Source: Faecalicatena fissicatena (GTDB taxonomy: Bacteria; Bacillota; Clostridia; Lachnospirales; Lachnospiraceae). Taken from it: a stretch of DNA of 10,569 bases. This document shows, piece by piece, positions 1 through 6,259 of this stretch. Numbering within the stretch: the first letter of the stretch is position 1; each line of letters begins with the position of its first letter. The stretch spans positions 1 through 10,569 of the forward strand of contig LDAQ01000103.1 of the NCBI GenBank assembly GCA_001028025.1. Reading direction: 5' to 3'. Position numbers and translations under genes: made by a program. Under the pieces are notes generated by a model that did not search any database, was not told the DNA's origin, and saw nothing but the letters and a program-made list of their open reading frames with translations.

Positions 1-287
1 CTTGACAGGGGGCATATCATTGTTCACGGGCTTTTTTATGAGCAAATCAGAACCTCGGCATGAAACTGCTCCTATTCAGCCTGCCTGCACCTTAGCAGCA
101 GACAATTTCCCATGTTATACGCACAGGTTAGCAGCCGTTAAATTACCGATGCATTTTAACGGTTACTTTGGAAAATGCGTCGCTCCTATTTGTAGTGCTG
201 CTCCCGGCATTCAAGCAAATATATCGTCCTCGAGCGGGGTTTCACCTGCGAGTAAAGGGCTCTATATCAAGATGCCATAGGCTTAAA
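1..287. other. Unassigned flank, no supported gene
   Basis: No gene is supported here. On the plus strand a frame is open from the left edge to a stop at 278-280 (at least 92 codons). It has no visible ribosome binding site, and its product is rich in Ser, Ala, Pro and Cys with no motif I recognise. The minus strand is closed by stops in all frames. An inverted repeat (CCGTTAAA at 135-142, TTTAACGG at 155-162, 12-nt loop) could form a hairpin. No convincing terminator follows the rubrerythrin gene that ends at 288. The region could be the end of a mobile or repeated element, or the 3' part of a plus-strand gene beginning outside the window. Confidence 0.25.
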
Positions 288-1265
288 TCAGTATTTTATA
301 AATTTAGCCCCCGGAACGCCGCAAATGCTGCATTTTTCAGGAACGAATTTCTCGATGTTTCCGCAGACAGGGCAGAGATAATAAAAGACTTCCTCTGTCT
401 GATCAAGATTTTCTAATGCTTCCTGATAAAGCCCGGCGTGTACCTCTTCCGCTTTCATCGCAAATGTAAAGGACATAAGCGCAGCTTTATTTCCTTCCGC
501 CTCGGCTTCTTTTACAAAATCAGGATACATTTCCTTATATTCGTAGGTTTCGCCTTTAACACCATCCTTCAGATTATCTGCTGTTGAACCGATTTTCCCC
601 GCCACTTCAAAATGTTTTAAGGCATGAATGGTTTCGGCATCGGCCGCTGCTCTGAACAATTTTGCCGCATTCATTTTTCCGTCTTTTTCGGCTTTGTTGG
701 CATAGGCTGTATACTTTCTGTTTGCTTCGGATTCTCCGGTAAATGCTGCCATCAGGTTTTTAAGAGTCTTGTTTTCGCTCATTTTTTTATCCTCCTCATT
801 TTTAAACGCTTCTAATAACTTTTCCACAGTTCCCTTGGGGAACCCCTCTGGGTGATTTTGCTTAAGAAGTGATTGCAAGAATTCCTTAGCGTTATCACTT
901 TGCGGCAACATATATCCCGCTTCGCGGATAATATCCTCCGCCATAATATGATTGGACTTTTCGATGGCGGCGGCCAGCTTTCCGGGAAGTCCCGCAGCGA
1001 TATTCTCCTGCTCCGATTTACTGCGCATCAGCTTTTTGAGTGCATTTATAACAGGCTCAGTTTTATCCTGCTGCTTCGGGTATTCTTTCGGAACCATAGT
1101 AATAGCACCGGATGGGCAGGCATCCGCACAATCGCCGCAACCAATGCACTTATCAACATCAATGATACTGTTCTCTGTATCGGTCGCCCCGGTAGGGCAG
1201 ACGTAAAGGCATAGACAGTCCTTTGTGCACAAGCGTATATTTCTTACTGCATATTTATCGGCCAT
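288..1265 (-). CDS. Ferredoxin-rubrerythrin fusion protein
   Basis: A 325-residue three-part redox protein. Residues 1-57 are a two-cluster ferredoxin. The second cluster is a standard CxxCxxCxxxCP (Cys40, 43, 46, 50). The first is altered: Cys13, Asp16-Cys17, Cys19, Cys23-Pro. Residues about 85-155 form a helical segment that resembles one in the upstream neighbour. Residues 162-325 are a rubrerythrin: ferritin-like diiron domain with Glu178, E211xxH214 and E273-E-V-H276, then a rubredoxin-like knuckle (Cys298, 301, 312, 315). Rubrerythrins reduce hydrogen peroxide in the cytoplasm of anaerobes; the ferredoxin part presumably delivers electrons (inference). The start has an AAGGAGGG ribosome site overlapping the end of the upstream gene, 2 nt away. 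Met162 has its own ribosome binding site, so a free 164-residue rubrerythrin may also be made. It is the last gene of the operon. Confidence 0.9.
   Translation of the reverse strand: MADKYAVRNIRLCTKDCLCLYVCPTGATDTENSIIDVDKCIGCGDCADACPSGAITMVPKEYPKQQDKTEPVINALKKLMRSKSEQENIAAGLPGKLAAAIEKSNHIMAEDIIREAGYMLPQSDNAKEFLQSLLKQNHPEGFPKGTVEKLLEAFKNEEDKKMSENKTLKNLMAAFTGESEANRKYTAYANKAEKDGKMNAAKLFRAAADAETIHALKHFEVAGKIGSTADNLKDGVKGETYEYKEMYPDFVKEAEAEGNKAALMSFTFAMKAEEVHAGLYQEALENLDQTEEVFYYLCPVCGNIEKFVPEKCSICGVPGAKFIKY
782..797 (-). promoter_or_regulatory. Internal ribosome binding site and start for free rubrerythrin
   Basis: Inside the fusion gene, GAGGAGG (791-797, minus strand) lies 8 nt before an in-frame ATG (780-782). 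That ATG is Met162, exactly where a typical rubrerythrin begins. The codons of the site are read in the fusion as Asn-Glu-Glu-Asp-Lys-Lys. This is as good as the real ribosome sites of the neighbours. It suggests either that both a fusion and a 164-residue rubrerythrin are made, or that two ancestral genes were joined by loss of a stop codon. Confidence 0.7.
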
Positions 1266-1267
1266 TT

Positions 1268-1939
1268 TTAATACCCTCCTTCAATTTTTTCAAATTTCCA
1301 ATTAGGCACCTTACAAACAGGGCAAATCTCAGGCAAAGTATCCCCTATGTAAATAAAGCCACAAATGGTGCAGACATAGACGCCTGTATTCTCTAAGATT
1401 GCATCGCCGTCTTTTTGATATCGTGTCAAGATTGATTTTAAAATCCGAGTTACTTTCTCGCTCCATACTAAAGCACGAAGTGCGCCCCTGTCCTTGGCAT
1501 CGGATGCCACAGCATTGGCATTTGGAAAGCCCTCCGTAAGGTCATTTTCAATTAAAGCAAGCAGTTTATCAAATGCCGGTTGTTCAGCAGGCGCTGATGC
1601 CGACTTGAAATATCCTGCCAATTCCGTGAAAAGAACCGCTTCTTCGGGCTTGTACTGTTTTTCACATCCGCGCGCAAGATTCGTGCAAAGCGCACTTACC
1701 TCTAAGGGGGACATCTCCTTCATATCTGCAGAGGACTCCACTACAGATATCGGCTCCTTTTTTGGAGATACCGTTGATTCACCCTGTTTCTCAAATTCGG
1801 ATTTTGTCGCACCACAGAGTGGACAAACCCAATCCTCAGGGAGCTGTTCCCATGTTGTACCCGGAGCAATGCCTGATTCGGGAATACCCTTTGCTTCGTC
1901 GTAAACAAACCCGCAAACGGAACATACGTATTTTTCCAT
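1268..1939 (-). CDS. Two-rubredoxin electron carrier with helical middle
   Basis: A 223-residue protein with a complete rubredoxin at residues 1-50 (Cys6, Cys9, Cys39, Cys42, with the usual GIAPGT and WVCPLCG sequences). A polar linker and a helical middle (about 80-180) follow, then a C-terminal rubrerythrin-type knuckle (Cys190, 193, 206, 209). The middle contains no histidine and no ExxH, so a diiron site is not expected; electron transfer rather than peroxidase activity is likely (inference). I chose the ATG at 1937-1939: GAGGAGG (1948-1954) is 8 nt before it but only 2 nt before the alternative ATG at 1943-1945. The start MEKYVC is also typical of rubredoxin. It is 2 nt from the downstream ferredoxin-rubrerythrin gene, a natural redox partner. 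Confidence 0.85.
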   Translation of the reverse strand: MEKYVCSVCGFVYDEAKGIPESGIAPGTTWEQLPEDWVCPLCGATKSEFEKQGESTVSPKKEPISVVESSADMKEMSPLEVSALCTNLARGCEKQYKPEEAVLFTELAGYFKSASAPAEQPAFDKLLALIENDLTEGFPNANAVASDAKDRGALRALVWSEKVTRILKSILTRYQKDGDAILENTGVYVCTICGFIYIGDTLPEICPVCKVPNWKFEKIEGGY

Positions 1940-2000
1940 TTTCATTACCTCCTCATTGTTTTTATATTTTCACAGAACACCATAAAATGAAAACGCTGAT

Positions 2001-2360
2001 TTATTCACCGCATTCATCATGATGTTGATGCTCGTGGCAGACGGAACCAGTTGTTTTGAGATCGCCCTTCAGATAGTTTTCAACAGCAGTTTTTGCATCA
2101 CCAGAAGCTCCTACAACAACTTCAACGTTCCTTTCATTAAAAATCTCGACTGCACCTCCGCCCATACCACCGCTGATGATGACATTTACACCGCGATCGG
2201 CAAGGAAATTGGGCAGAAAGCCCGGCTTGTGTCCGGGGTTAGCAATGGTTTCACTTTTGATGATTTGATTATTTTCGGCATCAAAAACCATAAACACTTC
2301 GCAATGTCCAAAGTGCTCAGTCACCATTCCGTTGTCGCTTGCTACAGCAATTTTCATCAT
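2001..2360 (-). CDS. NifX/NifB-type cofactor-binding protein, His/Cys tail
   Basis: A 119-residue protein of the dinitrogenase iron-molybdenum cofactor family (NifX, NifY, NifB C-terminal domain; COG1433). Visible family features are the opening MKIAVASDNG, the EHFGHC stretch at 15-20 and the glycine-rich IISGGMGGGAVEIF at 61-74. Members bind or carry iron- or molybdenum-sulfur clusters; the Desulfovibrio orange protein belongs here. No nif genes are present, so a role in nitrogen fixation is not supported. The tail from Cys108 (CHEHQHHDECGE) is a likely metal-binding extension. GGAGG at 2370-2374 lies 9 nt before the first ATG, inside the last codons of the Mrp gene, so the two are probably translationally coupled. 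A 55-61 nt gap separates it from the next gene. Confidence 0.88.
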   Translation of the reverse strand: MMKIAVASDNGMVTEHFGHCEVFMVFDAENNQIIKSETIANPGHKPGFLPNFLADRGVNVIISGGMGGGAVEIFNERNVEVVVGASGDAKTAVENYLKGDLKTTGSVCHEHQHHDECGE

Positions 2361-2361
2361 T

Positions 2362-3201
2362 TTAGTTTTCCTCCATTTTTCCTAATATTTTTGCAACTGG
2401 CTCGAGCCAATTGCCATCGAAAAGCTCTATCATACCCTTGTCACATGCAGCTGAAATTTTCGGGTCAATAGGTAGTTTAGCAAGAACCTTTAAATTATGT
2501 TTGTCAGCAATTTCTTCAATGTGGCTTTCGCCAAATATCTGATAGTCCTTGCCGTTATCGGGACATTTAAAATAAGACATATTTTCTACCAGACCGATAA
2601 TGGGGATATTCATCATCTCAGCCATCTTGACAGCTTTTGATACAATCATGGATACCAGCTCCTGCGGTGAGGTCACAACAATAATCCCGTCAACAGCAAT
2701 AGATTGAAATACCGTAAGAGGAACATCACCGGTGCCCGGCGGCATATCAATGAACATAAAATCCACACCGCTCCAGATAACATCAGTCCAAAATTGCTTT
2801 ACTGTACCGGCAATAATCGGCCCTCTCCAGACAACCGGATCAGTATCATTTTCTAAAAGCAAATTAACAGACATAATATCAATACCGGTCTTGGTTTTTA
2901 CAGGAAATAGGCCGAATTCACTGCCTGAGACTTTCTCCTTGATACCAAATGCTTTCGGAATAGAAGGTCCGGTAACGTCCGCATCCAGAATAGCGGTATG
3001 GTAACCTATTCTGTTCATGGTCACTGCAAGCATGGAGGTAACAAGCGACTTGCCGACTCCTCCTTTGCCGCTGACAACACCAATAACCTTTTTAACGCTG
3101 CTCATTTCGTGCAGTTTCTCGGAGAAATCCGTTTTTTGTTCCTTTCTCTCTGCGCAGTCCTCCGAGCAACTGCTACAGCTTTGATTGCAATTTTCGCTCA
3201 T
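2362..3201 (-). CDS. Mrp/NBP35-family iron-sulfur carrier ATPase
   Basis: A 279-residue P-loop ATPase of the Mrp/NBP35/ApbC family, which carry and hand over [4Fe-4S] clusters in the cytoplasm. Seen: a cysteine-rich N-terminus (Cys5, 9, 12, 16) like that of NBP35; a deviant Walker A SGKGGVGKS at 44-52; ILDADVTGPSIP at 71-82; IDMPPGTGD at 151-159. Near residue 213 the family usually has a CPxC pair for the bridging cluster. Here it reads CPDN, so the second cysteine is missing and the N-terminal cysteines may matter more. AAAAGGAG at 3209-3216 lies 7 nt before the ATG. The protein is closest in plan to the Mrp member of the Desulfovibrio ORP complex, and sits between the MBL hydrolase and a NifX-type gene. 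Confidence 0.92.
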   Translation of the reverse strand: MSENCNQSCSSCSEDCAERKEQKTDFSEKLHEMSSVKKVIGVVSGKGGVGKSLVTSMLAVTMNRIGYHTAILDADVTGPSIPKAFGIKEKVSGSEFGLFPVKTKTGIDIMSVNLLLENDTDPVVWRGPIIAGTVKQFWTDVIWSGVDFMFIDMPPGTGDVPLTVFQSIAVDGIIVVTSPQELVSMIVSKAVKMAEMMNIPIIGLVENMSYFKCPDNGKDYQIFGESHIEEIADKHNLKVLAKLPIDPKISAACDKGMIELFDGNWLEPVAKILGKMEEN

Positions 3202-3218
3202 AATCTTGCTCCTTTTAT

Positions 3219-4040
3219 TTAGATTATAATTTCACTGCCTGCTGACAGGTAATCGATGCTATCACCCATAACGGCTTTCAGGCTTTTATAAGGCTCGATG
3301 CCCGTGCAATGACAGGTGTAAAACTTTGCTTTTGTACCGAGTAGGTATTTACCAATTCTATCTATCATTTCAGAATCCTCATTGCCGCCTGAGCGGCTGG
3401 AAAGATGAAATCCACCTATCACATAATTGGGCATTCGCCCTTTAAGCGTGTGAAAATGCTCAAGTATATTTATGATGCCATTATGAGCGCAGCCTGTTAC
3501 TAATAGGGTTTTCCCATCTTCCTCAATCACGAGGTTTTGCTCATGTGCAAAGGTATCATCTACCGTTTGCCCCCTATGCCCTTTGAGCAAACCACTGTTT
3601 GATTTTGGACGCGGCTCTCTTTTGACAATATTCGAGAATACTTGGATTCCACTGCTGATAAAAAATCGGTCTGACGTGAGCACAACTTGTTTGTTTTGTT
3701 TCAGATCTTCATCAAGACCTATAAAATCTAATTCATCATTTTTACGGATAGCATAGTGCTTTTCAAAAGCGAATCGATGTAGAAATACTTCGGCTTTTGT
3801 GTTCTCTTCAAAAAATGTTTTTAGCCCACCGCCATGATCATAGTGCCCATGCGAAATCACAAGAAAGTCAACATCAGCAATATTTACACCGAGCTTTTTT
3901 GCATTTTGAAGAAATAACTCGCTTGCACCCACATCAAACAATATTTTTTGTTTCTTTGTTTCTATATACAGGCTAAGGCCATGCTCGCTGCCAAAGTCTT
4001 CTGATACCGAGGTGTTTTCAACCAAAGTTTTAATAAGCAT
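3219..4040 (-). CDS. MBL-fold metal-dependent hydrolase
   Basis: A 273-residue metallo-beta-lactamase fold protein. The metal-binding motif SHGHYDHGGG (His64, His66, Asp68, His69 from the chosen start) is intact, with further candidate ligands in TGCAHNG and GGFHL. The overall plan, including an early HGLSLYIE and a late TCHCTG segment, resembles the archaeal/bacterial group annotated as dihydropterin aminobenzene phosphate synthase-like hydrolases; the substrate cannot be read from the sequence. I place the start at ATG 4038-4040. It is preceded 7 nt upstream by AAGGTGGTGAC, close to the anti-SD complement. A TTG at 4062-4064 would extend the protein by eight residues but would run through this ribosome site. 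The gene begins 4 nt after the preceding ATPase gene ends. Confidence 0.85.
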   Translation of the reverse strand: MLIKTLVENTSVSEDFGSEHGLSLYIETKKQKILFDVGASELFLQNAKKLGVNIADVDFLVISHGHYDHGGGLKTFFEENTKAEVFLHRFAFEKHYAIRKNDELDFIGLDEDLKQNKQVVLTSDRFFISSGIQVFSNIVKREPRPKSNSGLLKGHRGQTVDDTFAHEQNLVIEEDGKTLLVTGCAHNGIINILEHFHTLKGRMPNYVIGGFHLSSRSGGNEDSEMIDRIGKYLLGTKAKFYTCHCTGIEPYKSLKAVMGDSIDYLSAGSEIII

Positions 4041-4044
4041 GACT

Positions 4045-4920
4045 TTAGTCACCACCTTTTTCAAAGAGCAGATTCATTGTTTTATGATAAACCTCTTTCA
4101 CCGCCGTCCCCGATGTGCAGTCGATGTCTACAATGGTTTGACCATTATTAATAGCTTTAACTGCGTTTGAGTCAAAGGGTATACTGCCGATATAAGGAAG
4201 ACCTTGTTTATTACAAAACTCTTCAATCTTCTCTGTGTTTACAATATTGGTATCATATTTGTTTATACATACTGCTGTCTTGGTTCCGAATTTCGCCGCT
4301 GTTGTTATAATGCGCTCCATATCGCTGATACCTGATATGGAAGGTTCTGCGACTATCAAAACCATATCCACGCCACTAAGTGATGCAATGACAGGACAGC
4401 CTATTCCGGGAGATCCATCAATAATGGCCAGCCCAGTATCAACTGCTGCCGACTTCATTTGTTTTTTTACCTCAGTGACAAGCATTCCAGAGGTACCACT
4501 GCCCATTTTAAGCTGTGCCGTTGAAAACACTTTTTCCCGATCAGTATACAGCATCAGCTCTCCGGCCACTGCCGGTACCAAAGTTATCGCTTCCGCAGGA
4601 CAAACATATGAGCAAACGCCGCAACCTTCACATGCAAAAGGATCAACCTTATAGTACGACTCTGCTTTGATCGCGTCAAATCGGCAGTTTTGCCTGCACT
4701 GATCACAATCAATGCATAGTTCTGTATTGATCTCCGCTTTTGGCAACCCATAATAGTCTGTTTTTTCCGGTTCAACATTCCATCCGGTTATTAGGTGCAG
4801 GTTAGGTGCATCTACATCACAATCCGCATATGCTTTGGCGTCAGCAAGCTTTATAAATGCACTTGCTATTGTGGTCTTTCCAGTGCCGCCTTTTCCACTA
4901 AGGATTAGTAGTTGTTTCAT
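4045..4920 (-). CDS. MinD-superfamily ATPase with inserted ferredoxin domain (1)
   Basis: A 291-residue ATPase of the COG1149 type: a MinD/Mrp P-loop protein with a two-cluster ferredoxin domain inserted in the nucleotide-binding domain. Seen: Walker A SGKGGTGKTT (8-17), ADCDVDAPN (32-40), cluster I cysteines 69, 72, 75, 79 (followed by Arg, not Pro), cluster II cysteines 97, 100, 103, 107-Pro, and a later IIDGSPGIGCP motif. Such proteins are thought to link ATP hydrolysis to assembly or electron supply for metal clusters; two of them belong to the Desulfovibrio ORP complex. AAAGGAGGTG precedes the ATG inside the upstream ATPase gene, and the two genes overlap by 23 nt, indicating coupled and perhaps balanced synthesis with its paralogue. 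Confidence 0.92.
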   Translation of the reverse strand: MKQLLILSGKGGTGKTTIASAFIKLADAKAYADCDVDAPNLHLITGWNVEPEKTDYYGLPKAEINTELCIDCDQCRQNCRFDAIKAESYYKVDPFACEGCGVCSYVCPAEAITLVPAVAGELMLYTDREKVFSTAQLKMGSGTSGMLVTEVKKQMKSAAVDTGLAIIDGSPGIGCPVIASLSGVDMVLIVAEPSISGISDMERIITTAAKFGTKTAVCINKYDTNIVNTEKIEEFCNKQGLPYIGSIPFDSNAVKAINNGQTIVDIDCTSGTAVKEVYHKTMNLLFEKGGD

Positions 4921-5761
4921 TACACTGCACCTCCTTTGCCACTGTTTTCAGCAGAGAAGAAAACAGTTCTCGGTATTTTTCATTTTTATTAACGGCAATT
5001 TCCGCATTCGAGTTCAAGGTTCCAAGTTCATTGTCAAATGGAACCCGCCCTAATATCTTTATATTATTTTCAAAACAAAACTTCTCTGCTGGGTTTTCTT
5101 CATCCAAGCATTTGTTAAGAACCACCCCAAATGGCTTATTAAATAACTTGACCAGATCGTATACCATATTGAGGTTATGAACACCAAACAATGTCGGCTC
5201 AGTTACCAATACACAATAGTCCGCATCTTTGATGCTCTCCATTACGATACAAGCGCTTCCTGGAGGGCAGTCAATAAATGTCTGTTTATTTGCTTCCAAA
5301 TTTTTCTCGGTAAGCAGCTTCTTTATGATAGGAATGCCCGTAGCTTCACCAGTGTTCAATATTCCTGTCCATACTGTTACTTCATCGGAAATCCCTTTTT
5401 GTACTTTGCCAATAACCTTTGCTTTCTCTGTTAGTGCCTTTTCAGGACAAACCAAGATACAGCCACCGCAGGAGTGGCACACATCGTCAAAGACAATCAG
5501 TTTGTTTTTAATATAGGCGAGGGCGTTAAAGTTGCAAAAATCAACGCATTTTCGACATCCATTGCATAATTCTTCATCCACTTTTGGAATCTTTACTGAT
5601 ATTTCTTCCTCCCTGACTCCTTCAGGCTTAAAAAACAGATGTCCATTCGGCTCTTCTACATCACAGTCTATATATGTGGATTCCTTCGATGCCGCAGCTA
5701 AATTCACTGATACCAGTGTCTTTCCTGTGCCGCCCTTGCCGCTAAGCACAGCTATTCTCAT
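4898..5761 (-). CDS. MinD-superfamily ATPase with inserted ferredoxin domain (2)
   Basis: A 287-residue paralogue of the following gene, with the same plan: Walker A SGKGGTGKT (7-15), IDCDVEEPN (31-39), cluster I cysteines 66, 69, 72, 76 (then Asn), cluster II cysteines 95, 98, 101, 105-Pro, and FIDCPPGSAC further on. The pair probably form a heterodimer, as ParA/MinD-type ATPases dimerise (inference). The reading frame is open 26 codons further upstream, but MRIAVLSGKGG is where family members begin and the extension would overlap the NifX-type gene. The chosen ATG (5759-5761) starts 1 nt after that gene's stop, with a GGGGG-type weak ribosome site, so translation is probably coupled to it. 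Confidence 0.92.
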   Translation of the reverse strand: MRIAVLSGKGGTGKTLVSVNLAAASKESTYIDCDVEEPNGHLFFKPEGVREEEISVKIPKVDEELCNGCRKCVDFCNFNALAYIKNKLIVFDDVCHSCGGCILVCPEKALTEKAKVIGKVQKGISDEVTVWTGILNTGEATGIPIIKKLLTEKNLEANKQTFIDCPPGSACIVMESIKDADYCVLVTEPTLFGVHNLNMVYDLVKLFNKPFGVVLNKCLDEENPAEKFCFENNIKILGRVPFDNELGTLNSNAEIAVNKNEKYRELFSSLLKTVAKEVQCNETTTNP

Positions 5762-5762
5762 A

Positions 5763-6131
5763 TTAATTGCCCCCGTGTCCATGAAATCCGGCATGAATTT
5801 CATCAAGCAAATGAAGTTTGCCGGCAATAAAAGCATCAATATTATCTTTGGCTGAAGTAGTTGTTGTTTTATAAATTTTGATTTCAGCGGGTTTTAACAC
5901 GTCAGCAGCATTTTCTCCTAAGCGGGGAGTTAGTAAAGCATTTGCCTTGTTATCCACTATTATTTGTGCAGCTTTAATCCCTGCACCTCCTGTGCTTGCC
6001 GCCGCACTGTTGTCAATAAATATACTTTCCTTGGTTTCTACATCATAAATAAGAAAATAGGGAGTACGTCCAAATGATACACATACATTCGACTCTAAGG
6101 TTTTCTCATCTATTGGAATTGCTATTTTCAT
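5763..6131 (-). CDS. NifX/NifB-type (orange protein-like) cofactor protein
   Basis: A 122-residue protein of the COG1433 family (dinitrogenase iron-molybdenum cofactor domain). Its start MKIAIPIDEK, the CVSFGRTPYFLIYD stretch at 17-30 and the glycine-containing TGGAGIKAAQIIVDNKA segment at 47-63 fit the family. The C-terminus is His/Gly-rich (HAGFHGHGGN) and may bind metal. It diverges clearly from the other family member in this operon, so the two may carry different cargo or act at different steps. In the Desulfovibrio ORP system the orange protein of this family binds a mixed molybdenum-copper-sulfide cluster; whether that holds here is untested. CGGAGGA lies 6 nt before the ATG. Its neighbours are the DUF134 gene and the first ferredoxin-type ATPase. 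Confidence 0.85.
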   Translation of the reverse strand: MKIAIPIDEKTLESNVCVSFGRTPYFLIYDVETKESIFIDNSAAASTGGAGIKAAQIIVDNKANALLTPRLGENAADVLKPAEIKIYKTTTTSAKDNIDAFIAGKLHLLDEIHAGFHGHGGN

Positions 6132-6197
6132 AAGAATCCTCCGTTCTATTTTTGTTTAAATAATTCTCAATTGCGTTGCGTAGCGCACTCACATCTA

Positions 6198-6240
6198 AAT
6201 TGAGCAACAGGCATTTTGTAGGCACATAAAATGCTCAATT
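6198..6240 (-). promoter_or_regulatory. Stem-loop in DUF134-NifX gap
   Basis: In the 128-nt gap, AATTGA (6198-6203) can pair with TCAATT (6235-6240), and GCATTTT (6211-6217) with AAAATGC (6228-6234), giving a two-part hairpin with a 7-nt bulge. A further CTCAATT copy sits at 6166-6172. No T-run follows on either strand, so this is not a standard terminator. It may be an operator, an mRNA-processing site or an attenuating structure that sets expression of the downstream ATPase genes. Confidence 0.4.
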
Positions 6241-6259
6241 ACTCTTTCTGAATATATAA

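Noticed and set aside
1494..1904. 136-codon plus-strand open frame opposite the two-rubredoxin gene
   Set aside because: It is a shadow of the real gene on the other strand.
2019..2471. 150-codon plus-strand open frame opposite the NifX-type and Mrp genes
   Set aside because: It is antisense to two clear family members, has no ribosome site and no recognisable domain; it mirrors the codon bias of the real genes.
4041..4064. TTG start giving eight extra residues to the MBL hydrolase
   Set aside because: It would translate through the AAGGTGGTGAC ribosome site, and the ATG at 4038-4040 has correct spacing.
5762..5839. 26-residue N-terminal extension of the second ferredoxin-type ATPase
   Set aside because: It lies in the NifX-type gene in another frame; family members begin directly with the MRIAVLSGKGG sequence.
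2001..6131. Nitrogen fixation (nif) cluster
   Set aside because: NifX-type domains occur widely in non-fixing anaerobes; no nifH, nifD, nifK, nifE or radical-SAM nifB is present, and the ATPases are MinD/Mrp type.
6219..6236. Sigma-54-like -24/-12 element on the plus strand (GGCAC and TGC at correct spacing)
   Set aside because: It points right, away from the downstream operon genes and antisense to DUF134. The -12 half is incomplete, and the match overlaps a hairpin that explains the same bases. The Desulfovibrio ORP operons use sigma-54, but that does not support this site.
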